From: Sthenelais limicola
Taxonomy: Eukaryota > Annelida > Polychaeta > Phyllodocida > Sigalionidae
Direction: 5' to 3'
Length of the DNA: 64,000 bases
NCBI GenBank assembly: GCA_942159475.1
Contig: OW804096.1
Location: 109,962,194 to 110,026,193 of the forward strand
The position numbers and the translations under genes were made by a program. This document shows, piece after piece, positions 46,604-56,711 of this stretch; position 1 is the stretch's first letter; each line of letters begins with the position of its first letter. Under the pieces are notes generated by a model that saw only the letters and a program-made list of their open reading frames with translations, did no database searches and had not been told where the DNA came from.

Positions 46604-49600
46604 TTATTCCGGACTTCCTGATTTCGCTGTCACACTTTCTTTTACATCTTCAGTTTTTGGATGCTTTCTTCCAGCTTCTATATGTGGGTTATCTTTCCCA
46701 AGACCCTTTGCTCCCTGTTTTCGTTTCCTATGACGTCCAGACTCATTATCAGACTTGGTTTGCTTCTTTGTCGGATTCTCTGAGGATTGGGCGGACAGTT
46801 GCTTCCAAAATGCATCAAAAGACCCTGGCGGTTGATATCTAATAGAGAGCAAAGGTAGCAATAAATCCCTCGTTGAAGTTTTAAATAGCAGCAGACAGCA
46901 CCCAAACAAACAGGTGTGACAATAATGCATAGGCCCTACGCCCTCATCCATTAGTGTAAGCAAATAGAATATTCATCTAATTTATTCCATAATGCTTGTA
47001 ATACAAATTGAAGCGCAGAAAAACAACAAATTTATATTTAAAACAAGTTGCACCTAATAATGGACTATGTCCTATTAAACAGGGTAGGGAATACCTTTTC
47101 GGGAACCGAGATCGGGGTGTATTTTAGGTCGGGATTCGGGATTTAAAAGGGTCAACGGGATTCGGGAAAGGGATTTAGAGCCGGATTTAATTTTCCAAGG
47201 AAGGGATTGCAAATTGAAAACCTACGGGGGATAGAGCTAGACAGATACAGAGAGGGGCCAGAGAAACACAGATAGAGAGAGAGACCAGAGAGGTCAGCAT
47301 TAATATAGCTTCAGGCTTAATCTCTTTGGGGGAAATCAAATCTAATAAACCTAGGCATAAGAAGTTGTGAACCAAATTTCTGAGAGAAAAAACTTTATTG
47401 TTCCTGACAGTTCTACCATATAATCTCAAGACATTATTATAATGCTCGAACTAGTTAGTAAATTTAATAAATGTCAACATTTTGGATATTAAACATGGCT
47501 GCTAAGCGGCTTATAAAACCATTATATACCTATCATTTAAATCTCACAGCACCTCAATACTGGCTAAATATCCTTAAAGAAACATTTCGTTAACAAAAAC
47601 ATTCATATACCAATGAATTTGGAATCATTGAAGAATAAGATCAAGTGTGTAGTACTGAAAGAATTAATTTTGAAACATTTAATAAATTCGTCTATGTGTT
47701 TTTCACAAGGTAACTATGAAAGGGGGGGGGGGGGGGGTTCTGGCAGTTGCTAAAGATCTAAGCTAGCTTTGTTGAATGAAATATGATATTGTTGCAACCG
47801 GCGTCTACCACTGAATCATTTTGACACCCCCACCCCACCTCCACCTGAGCAATATTTGAAATTTTGATGAAAAATCTCTGAAAATCTCGAGAACAAATCT
47901 TTCGTGAATGACTAGCAGGGAGTCCCAAAATCGAAAACATTCCAGGAATGTAGATATGCAACCCGATCAGACCCTCGCCATGGAGCACAGTAAATATAAA
48001 ATCCACATCCAGTAATAATAACTGGCCAGGCTTCCAATTACACCCATCTCCAATTAAACAGTTATGCAACCCACTATTAATTTTCCATGGTTCCGCCGCA
48101 GTTGAACAATCATGGTACAGTGCAATGTACACAGCTTACAGATGAAAATCCTTACAGACGAAAGTACTAAAATCACGTTATATATATACTCACATACATA
48201 GAGAGAATGGGACGAGCCGGCAATAATCGAGAATTTATAGGACGAGATTCGTCCACATAAGCACGATGCCGTAGGCAGAGTGCTTATGTGGACGAATCAA
48301 GTCCTATAAATTTTCGATTATTGCTGGAGAGTTCCATTCTATATTTATTATATGTGCATAAAATTTGATCATATTTCATCAGATATCACTGAAAAAATAC
48401 TAAAGAAGTCTCAGAGAGCCCTGCTGACAGCCCCGTTAGTAGGCCTACAATGTTCGGTGCCCACCGTGCGATCATGCAGTTTTTAGGCCTACTTATATTG
48501 TTGACTTAAAACGTTCATATCGCAGCCATTTCTTGGCCTACATTAATAAATCTTATATCTTTCAATAGAGAATTTAATGCTCTATCTAATGGTGTGGGTT
48601 TTATTATGTATTTCTATAATTAAAGTACCAGAATCATGGGTGGATTACCGATTGCGGGGGTTTGTTTACATGCTTCGAGAGCCAAAGCTCCGCGAAGCAT
48701 ATAAACAGAGCTGTTTTTAGACAACTACATTCATATAGGACGCGTCCTATATGAATATTTTTATAGCACCCCACTTATAGCACCCTTCATATAGCATGCG
48801 CATATAATAAATGTTCATAGCGCACATTGTGAGTAAAACAAAAATAATCCACATGAAATTCACATACCCAGGAATAGATTGATCTAAAGGCGTCTTGGAC
48901 AGCAGAATTGTTATCGCAGGTATATCACGATTGACTTTCAACCTGGAGTAAAAAAAAACACCAAATCAATGATTATTTGTTCATTGGGCCTAACGGAAAA
49001 ATCAATTTCAGTGAATGTTCCGGAAAGATGAAGGAATCGGACCTTTCTAATCCTTCTTTTTGTGGTTCCCAATGTTCCTCGATTCTGAAATAGTGATGAT
49101 AAACGATGTTTTATATGGTTATAGAGATCATGTGTTATTCACATTTTCACTCCATAGATAAGATTCTATTGATTGATACTACTAGGAATGTAGTGCGGAC
49201 ATATTTTATTATCAGGCTTTTGAGATTAATCTTATAATCAGATATGTTTGTAGTAATACTGACCTTTTGAACCTGACTTTATTTATTTGATGAAGACCCT
49301 GAAATGAAAAACTACAATGTCAGGGACAAACATAATATAACTGAGTCAAGCATTGTAACAATCTAAATGACCAGCCAAGCTATTATTGGTACAACGAACA
49401 TGTCCTATAACAGTTCATAACGTAACAAAGATCATCAACATAATAGAACAAGCATCTTAGATTGTAAGTATGAATATTCGTAAAAAGGTTTTGGATTTAA
49501 AGCTGCAATCTCAGCTATCACGACAAACACTGAATTTATCAATATTTTGCTGTTGTGCTATGTTTATACAAGGATTTGAAGCCGAATAGTGATATTTGTG

Positions 49601-52600
49601 AAAAAAAGGTTTTTGGTACCAAAAAAGGTTTAAAAGGTTGTCCTTGGGAGGCCTGAAGTAAGCTAAACAATGAAGAAACAGTCCAAAACGTAGAAATACC
49701 TTAACTTTTCTTTTCAATATCTCAGCACATGTTAAGCATTTGTTGATTCCTTGACCCGACCCATTCCACGTAATTTGCTTCACTTTAGGATCCTGAAACA
49801 AGAATATGTTAATGTCTCATTGTATTTTATGTGAGTTTCGACTTAAAATTATTCCCGCTCCATGAATTTGTTGACATGCTTCGCGGAGACTGCATACATG
49901 TATGTTTTTATTGCACCCCACTTATGCGCATATAATAATAGGCATGTATAATGTACGGAAGGCTACTCATATTTCTACTAATACTTGCAGAAATAAAAAC
50001 AAGAAGGTTTAATCGATAAGTTACCTTCTCTCTTATGGAGAGACAGGAGACAGTGGGTCGGTTTTTAATTATTTAATCCTAGTTGAGCCCAGTAACGGAT
50101 TGGACAGGAGGGGTTTGGTGAGTTTTTGGTTTGCGTTTATTGGATTCCGACGTTTCGGGCATCATTTGCCCTTTATCAAGGATTTATCAATTATTTAAAC
50201 CTTTTAACACGTTTAACCTTGGATCCCTGAATTATTTCGGGAGGGAGGCCCTTTAAGAAGGGTCAAACTGCCAACTTATACCTCGGATAAAAGGGTCATC
50301 AACAGGGCCATAAACCCTTTGATCTAGACAATTTAGGAGGTCCTATTTAGGAGGTCCACAAAACCGCCCTACACCTCAGGTGGGCCCCTTCATCTTTGGA
50401 TAAAGGAGAGGGGTGGAGGAGGAGTTAGAGTTAGAATTGGCCATTATATACATGTATATGCAGTTAATAAAATTGTGTTTTAAAAAGGTCTAGTGGTATC
50501 GCCCTGCAAATATGTATAAAAATTACCTTCATGTGCTTCACTGCAAAACCCATGAGATTTCTGATCTTGCTGCCCCCAGAAACTTTCATGTGAATTACAT
50601 TTTCATCGAACTCCAGGTCCACCTCATCTTTAACCTCTGTTGTTTCTCCTTTCCGGTAGTGCTCCACTAAAAATATGGAGTAAAGGGAATGTGAAGAAAG
50701 GCTGGGGAGATCTGAATGACACCTTTTTGTGGCAACATAGATAATTACTAAAATTGCCTCTCTTTTTAAAAACGAGATCAATCGTCTACTGACTACTGGG
50801 TTGGTTGGATTTGGATTTTGAAAGGGAGAAAGAGGGAGGCAGGGAGATGGGGAAAACTGATCGAGTTTAAAAACAATGAAATAAATGGAATTCATTCTTC
50901 GGGATATTAGGTTGTGAAATATCTCTAGTACCATCAACTATATGACAACTCATAAAATATCTTCATTGAATCATTAAGCTTGCCTGCCATGTGTAGGCCT
51001 ACCATTCCAATATTTATGGGTACATTTAGTACCAGTACGGTATCTGTAAACATGAAAAAATCATAACATAGGTATTTTAGATATCATTTATAGGCCTTCA
51101 AGCATTGAATGTTAGATTTTAGGGTGTACCAGGTAGACTATCCTTGTCTTGCTTGGAACTGTTGTCATGCTACACCTTAGTCCTAGACAGAGTATCCCTC
51201 TTGACTGGTCTGGACTAAGAGACCCCAGTGCCGATCCCTAAGGTCGCACAGACGAAACAAAACAATGCAGAATGGGTCACTTATTTTTTTAATTTTGTAT
51301 TCAACATATTTATACAGCCATTAGTGATAAGGATATACAAGGCTCACTGGGACTATTATTTAGCATTGTCCATGATTTTCCGCCAGGGGCTGTTAGGTGC
51401 AGTCCTACTACTATGGAAGGAAAGGAGTAGTGGTGCATGAGTAAAAGTAATTAGTAATTAAAGAGGAAAGATGATAGTAGTTAATCTACATGATAGGATC
51501 AGATATTCTGTCCGTCCGTAGCAGTGTTTTTTAACCGTTTGTCATATTGCGTTCAGTCCAGGGGAGTTCCTGTGGTCATGGGATGTTCATTTTAATCTGT
51601 GGGTTTCCCCCTTGGGTAGGCCTAAGGTTGTGTGTGATTTGATTCTCTGTCTGAAATGTTTGCAGCTGTCTATGTTTTTTTATGTCTGGGGGTAGTTTGT
51701 TCCATGCCTGGGCACTATAGTACTTGGGGAATACTAAAGTACCGTACTAGAATTTGGGGAATCAAGGCCAGCAACGTGGGCTATAGACGTACGGTACCGG
51801 TAGGCCTAAGTTTAATATCAACAAAACGTATCTACTATAAATCAAACATTTAAATCAGGGTGACCTGGAAGAGCTGTTTACTGAAATTTTTGTAAGATTA
51901 TATTGTGTGGTGGCGACGCATAATAATATAATTTATCCTCTTTGATGCCGGGTGAGAAGGGCACTACTCCAGTCTCCAGCACAACATGTACCGTAAAATG
52001 GGGTAACTTTGACCTATATGGGGTAACATTGACCTACACTCAGGAAAACATTGCTTTTCTCTCTTAGATAAAGGTTTGTTGGTAGATTCTTAATTTTATG
52101 TATTCAAAGTTATATTGATGAGATAAGCTTGTGTACAACAGGGAAATCTTGGGATATACTCCCTCTTTTGTCGCTAGGGGGCGCTGTCGAATAACAAAAC
52201 AATTTTTTAATGTTTAGCGATAGTTCTGAACTTTCATGTGGGTAACTACCTAGCAATAGAGCTAGGACTTCCTCAAGCGAACTACTGATGACCAGTGACT
52301 TAGACATCACATACAATATTTAGTAATTTTTAAAATAAATTATTTGAGTCGTCCATTGTCGATTTTCGGAATTTTTGTGGTTTCACTGCCTTTTCTGGGG
52401 TAACTTTGACCTATGTGGATAACGGTCTTGAAAATCCAAGATGGCCGCCATAAAGTATCCGGCGAAAGTGGCGCCTACCAAAAATTTAAAGCTAAGGGAG
52501 TAATTAGCATGTGGGCAATTTTTGGTCTCTTTGTCCACATCCATCTCAAATATGGCCCTATGGCCCCTAAGCTGTACTACTACTGGTCTCAGAGATTGGT

Positions 52601-53313
52601 TATTAAGTGCGGTGAGTCAAAGTTATTGTTTTTGTGGCGATGTCTCTCCGCTGTAACAGAAGAGACATCAGTTTGATTCCCTGTGGCAGCAAATCCTTTG
52701 CACACAGTTCATTTACCATTTATTTAAATTGAAAAGTAATATATACAAATGCAAAAGAATGAGTTTAGAAGAACAAAAAAAATAATGATGACATGAATTA
52801 GAATAGATAAGGAAGAAGAATATAAAAAAATATAACTGTAGGTCAAAGTTAGCCCAATAGTGGGGTAACTTTGACCCAGGGGTTATTGAAGAATTTTAGT
52901 AGGTTCCTCAACCAGGAATCTCAAAATTGTATTTGGGTAAGAAAGGGGCTCAACATAGGTAACAATTAATGCCTAACTGAGAGGAAAATAATCACAGGAA
53001 ATACTATCCATTTTGAAAAATCTTAAAAAATGGGTCAATGTTACCCCGTTTTATTACGGTATGAGAAATGACTCTATTATCGCTCACGGGTAGTTACGCT
53101 TATTTTCAGCGGCGAGGGCCCTTTCCGTCCAAGGCCTGGGCCCTACCGGCGGGGCCCTAACGTCCAATCCGGGGGCCCTACCGTCCAAGGCCGGGGCCCT
53201 AACGTCTGGGTCCTAGCGTGAGGCCCCAACGTCCCGGGTCTGGCTGAACTTGAATGAAGAAGTGGACGAAAATAGAGAAGAGATTATTGAATTGTGTCCC
53301 CTGTACACTTACT
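46604..53313 (-). CDS. RPP25: Ribonuclease P/MRP protein subunit p25-like (Alba domain), complete
   Basis: An RNA-binding subunit of nuclear RNase P and RNase MRP that pairs with RPP20 and acts in tRNA 5' processing and pre-rRNA cleavage (family knowledge). Exons, 5' to 3': leader ending 53313, then 50527-50666, 49700-49792, 49264-49298, 49043-49084, 48868-48942 and 46604-46838. All phases agree and give 206 residues. The N-terminus MEHYRK matches vertebrate RPP25L. The Alba fold follows: GGSKIRNLMGFAVKHMK, then TWNGSGQGINKCLTCAEILK, GLHQINKVRFK, EEHWEPQKEGLE, RDIPAITILLSKTPLD, PGYQPPG. The C-terminal tail is basic (RHRKRKQ). The start codon is split A|TG across intron 1: leader end CACAAAA joins TGGAGC, giving a strong start context. 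Intron 1 carries a TIR element and a GC-rich minisatellite; the last intron carries a MITE. The TAA stop sits in an AATAAA hexamer. Confidence 0.92.
48201..48340. mobile_element. Hairpin MITE, complete copy
   Basis: Arms of about 60 bp pair around a 15-nt loop (GATGCCGTAGGCAGA). ATTCGTCCACATAAGCAC on the left is inverted exactly on the right, and GGCAATAATCGA.AATTTAT pairs with AAATTTTCGATTATTGC. It is the intact relative of the truncated copy at 32110-32243. It sits in the last RPP25-like intron. Boundaries are accurate to about 5 bp. Confidence 0.85.
48729..48756. repeat. 28-bp perfect palindrome
   Basis: ATTCATATAGGACG and its inverse meet at CGCG. It is flanked by sequence (CATGCTTCG..., AGCACCCCACTTAT, GCGCATATAATAA) that recurs diverged at about 49868-49942, so both are probably copies of one repeat family. 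Confidence 0.9.
50030..50200 (-). mobile_element. Possible 3' end fragment of a retroelement (GCCCGAAACGTCGG)
   Basis: On the minus strand, TTGATAAAGGGCAAATGATG is followed by CCCGAAACGTCGGAATCC. This 'gene product removes... CGAAACGTCG' type of junction is common near 3' ends of Penelope-like and some other retroelements in invertebrates (general knowledge). No coding frame survives here. Confidence 0.35.
51989..53061. mobile_element. 1.07 kb TIR element tiled with GGGGTAACTTTGACCTA
   Basis: Left terminus TACCGTAAAATGGGGTAACT (51989 onward) matches the inverse of the right end (TACCGTAATAAAACGGGGTA) apart from a small indel. The 17-bp word GGGGTAACTTTGACCTA occurs at 52000, 52020 (ACATT variant), 52397 and 52862, and inverted at 52839-52855 and 53031-53047; the outermost copies are part of the termini. 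The ends are consistent with a TA duplication, but the palindromic TA leaves this open. There is no coding frame. It lies in intron 1 of the RPP25-like gene. Confidence 0.75.
53116..53232. repeat. GC-rich GGGGCCCTAACGTCC minisatellite
   Basis: About six degenerate copies of a GGGCCCTA(A/C)CGTCCAAGGCC-type unit of 15-33 bp. It is a GC island in AT-rich DNA, in intron 1 of the RPP25-like gene and close to the shared promoter. Confidence 0.8.
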
Positions 53314-53432
53314 TTTGTGAGAAACTGATCACGTAGATGACGGGCAGATTGCTTCTTTTTTATGCTGTCAATGAATTGACAGATGTCATAATTACATAAA
53401 ACTGGAAAGCGAAATAAATCATCTGCTTTCAC

Positions 53433-53520
53433 AACACCTAACCCGCACCGGAAGTCTGCAACGGAAGTACAGGTATCCCACAGATCCTTGCAAACCCTCG
53501 CATTCGAGGGTTTGTTTTGA
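53433..53520. promoter_or_regulatory. Probable bidirectional promoter of RPP25-like and TRRAP
   Basis: The segment separates the RPP25-like leader exon (minus, ending 53313) from the TRRAP leader exon (plus, ending 53574). It holds two ETS-type sites, ACCGGAAGT (53447-53455) and ACGGAAGT (53461-53468). A YY1-like AATGGCGGC lies just downstream at 53519-53527. No TATA box is seen. Tandem ETS plus YY1 sites are typical of TATA-less housekeeping bidirectional promoters. Start sites are not known. Confidence 0.55.
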
Positions 53521-53541
53521 ATGGCGGCGCCTAAGCTATGA
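53521..53541 (+). CDS. Six-codon upstream ORF in the TRRAP leader
   Basis: ATGGCGGCGCCTAAGCTATGA encodes MAAPKL. It lies in the leader exon, which ends at 53574 before donor GTAAGT and joins the acceptor at 56688. Its start overlaps the YY1-like site. It could lower TRRAP translation if included in the mRNA (inference). Confidence 0.45.
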   Translation: MAAPKL

Positions 53542-53574
53542 CTTGAAGTTAGCTGGATTTTACCTTTTTACGGC

Positions 53575-55090
53575 GTAAGTACTATTCACCCTGAACCATA
53601 CTTAATTTGGCCTGATAGAATAGTGTTAACAGTTTACATAGGATGACTTTTCGGCTTCCAAGGTTGCTTATCCTTTCAAATATCTGTTCGTAGCTGCCAT
53701 CTCCCATCGTCCCTGTCTCCATGACCTACTTTCTAATCGCAGCCTGATTATTGTCATTGTGACATTTGATTTGTGTATTTATTACATACGTATGTGATTC
53801 ACATCAAATATCCCCACAAGATTGATGGAAAGTAAGGTAAAATACTATTAAAATCAAGTTCTCTTGTTGATTTAGTACCTAATCCTAAATTATACCTAAC
53901 CTAGGGGAAAAATTTGAGATAATTAACGTTGAGGTACATTATCAGGGGTTCATAATCATGGAAAATTGATCTTGCTGACTAGATGTGTCGAACCCCAAAA
54001 TGTACCACAGAACAACCAAATGACACTGAATGACTGATTGTTAAAGACATCTGTTAATAAAATACAAATAATAGAATAAACATAAGTTTTTTTGTAAGGC
54101 AACATGCCATTAAATATTTTTGTCTTGATATTACATATACCATAACATATGCTATATGTATAACACAATGTTCAAGGGGCATTTACTCAACTTTAAAAAA
54201 AAAGGGGGATACAGGTATACACTTTGCAGGCATTGAATATTGTATATACCCACAAAATAAGCCAAGTGATGTCTAAATGTGCACATTATACATGATATTT
54301 TCGAACATCAATAATGACAATATACATAAATCAGAGGAGCTTCTGGAAAATACCCTAATATAGTTTTAATATGATAGTATTTCATTTTTATGCTATCATA
54401 TTCCCATGATCATTGCTGATTCTCTTTGGAATACATAAAACAAATTTGCTAAAATTTCATTAAAAAATATAATGAAAAGTTTTCCCCATTTATTAGTGCT
54501 TAAAACGCCTTGTCTAAAGTAACCCCAAGGTGTGGGTAACTTGAGACAGTTTTTAAATTGCCGTCCTCTGAAGATAGAATAAATTAAAAACCTCAATCTA
54601 CCTAGGGAAAAGAGAACACCAATCATATATTCAGATAGAAATGAATATATATATTTCAATCTTAATTCTGCAAATGAATTTGGGCAAGTGAAAAATACCC
54701 ATACGGAAAAGATGGCCCAGTGACCAGGTCTAAGGGGACACAAAATGAACAGGTCATGTGATGTTAATGCACATACAATGACTAAGATATTTCAAATCAC
54801 TCAGCACTCGTCCGTAACCTATAGGCCTACAAGATTGGCTGAATTGTAGAAGTGAAAATAACAACTTTAGTGTTTACAAAGCTAAGCCTTATCGTAACTA
54901 CATCTCATGAAAAAATCCCATTAGGGACACCTATAGTATAATTGCAAACAAAAACTTTTTTCCTTCTCACACATTAATTTGAAATACAAGAAATGTAGTG
55001 ATGTTTCAATAACCGCTCCAAACTCCGAAAATCCCGTTTCACCTTTAATTACATAGTACGGGCTGGATATTTAATATGTGTATTGCCTCC
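53575..55090. other. First TRRAP (leader) intron, left part
   Basis: Non-coding, AT-rich, with no exon or delimited repeat that I can support. Confidence 0.5.
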
Positions 55091-55476
55091 TATAGTCTGT
55101 CTAGAAAGTAGTTGACACGTGATTCCTTAGTCCCTTTAAGGGGAGGGAAAAGTGGGGGAGTTTTGACTTCAAACCTTTGCTCCTTGAATCGCCGTTTGCG
55201 ACTGACCATGACCGTTTGCGACCAACCACGGCCAAATATCCAGCTGCATTGTATTGCCCTGTTTCTGTTCTATGTGGAGCAGCTGTTGTTTTGCTTAGGG
55301 GGAAGGAGGAGCTGATTATACTGGCCCTGTTTCCCCATGGTTGATTGCAATGGGCGACTCGCTGGGCAAAGGGTTGACAAGTCCTTGTCATAAATAGAAA
55401 TACAAAATCTCCCACTTTTCCCTCCCCTTAAAGGGACTAAGGAATCACGTGTCAACTACTTTCTAGACAGACTATA
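55091..55476. mobile_element. 386-bp MITE with about 68-bp near-perfect TIRs
   Basis: TATAGTCTGTCTAGAAAGTA at the left is inverted exactly at the right, and pairing continues through CACGTGATTCCTTAGTCCCT and GGGAAAAGTGGG with one indel. The ends start with TA and are flanked by TA-rich DNA, consistent with Tc1/mariner-like TA targeting (inference). Mirror open frames beginning MTRDSLVPLRGGKSG on both strands are TIR artefacts. It lies in the TRRAP leader intron. Confidence 0.9.
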
Positions 55477-56687
55477 TATATAAACCCCACCAACGTCCCC
55501 AATCTTAGCATCGAAATCCGAAAATCAATGTTGATATTAACTGTCTACTGCACCCACCATCATCGAAAAGATATCCAAGATATATTTCTTTCGAGCCCTG
55601 ATCAGTCGCCGTTTTTCAACTTTTACTCAGTGAAGGTGTGAGATGGGGTCAGGGGAAAGTGAGTAGAAGAAACTTAAGAATCTTCAAACAATTCAACAGG
55701 ATTCCAGGCCTCCAGGCCTAGAATTTATTTCAAATATTGTTTTAGATGATATCGCAGATAGAATAGATGAGTCAACTGTTCATATATTTGTAGTTGCCCA
55801 AACAAAATATATGGTTGTCCCGGGCACCTTGGCACGATTTGGCGGACCCTGAATTCTCCTTCATGGATTTTTTTTATCTGCCCCATCATGAAAATAACAA
55901 TATCCTTCTGATCAACCTCTATTTACTCAGCTTCTAATCTTGACATTATTTTCAATGAAACCTCGTGGAAGAATTGTCAATCTTTAATATATAATCTTTT
56001 AAGTTGTCCTGTGTTGGTACTCGTAAGTGTGGACGAGTGCACCAGTAATGGTACTCACCCAGCCCCACAGCAAAATGTACTCGTTATTTACAAGTACAAA
56101 GCGGCAAAAGCCCTTACTACGATCCCTGCTCACTCACTCACTTACTCATTAATAAAATGAATATAGAATTGCCAGAAATGGAAACTATTGCGTTTGTAAC
56201 AATATATAATGCAACCTTCACAAAAGCCTGTAAAACTTATGTCATAGACATTTTAGAGATGGGCTAGTCTTTGGATAATATTAATATGTTACTTTCATCT
56301 AAACCCAGTTGAGGTTTAATAGGTTTATAGCCTATTTTGTCTCCTACTGCACAAAACAATGCAGAACTGCCAGCTGATTGTGCAGTTTCGGAAAAAAAAC
56401 CTCAAAATCGGTTCTCCGAAAAAATAAAAAAAAGTATTATATTTCAACATCCCCAAAGAAATAATGAGTTAGAACCTGTTGCCAGAGGAAACATACTGAT
56501 ACATCACTCATCTTTTGGGGAGTATCCTTTGTGAGTAAAGTAAAATCAAGCAAATATAAATTGATCATCCTTTACATTAAAGACATCAATCTTTTCTAAA
56601 ATGCTACTGATACCAGTCTGAACCGAAAAAATATAAATGTAAACTAAAAACCGTGACTGACTCTTGTTCCATATTTGCTCTCTTCTA
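55477..56687. other. TRRAP leader intron, right part
   Basis: I see no supported feature. It ends at the pyrimidine-rich acceptor TTTGCTCTCTTCTAG before 56688. Confidence 0.5.
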
Positions 56688-56711
56688 GGATTGTGAAAAA
56701 TCTGCCTCACG

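Larger units (their letters stand above)
46839..48867. other. Last intron of the RPP25-like gene
   Basis: About 2 kb of non-coding sequence with a G homopolymer (about 47721-47738), the MITE at 48201-48340 and a 28-bp palindrome at 48729-48756. No other exon is seen. Confidence 0.6.

Noticed and set aside
53199..53432. Minus-strand frame VKADDLFRFPVLCNYDICQF... as a protein
   Set aside because: It lacks an ATG, and splicing to 50666 would shift its frame; it fits better as the RPP25-like 5' leader.
55112..55455. Mirror frames beginning MTRDSLVPLRGGKSG on both strands
   Set aside because: They are the two inverted arms of one MITE.
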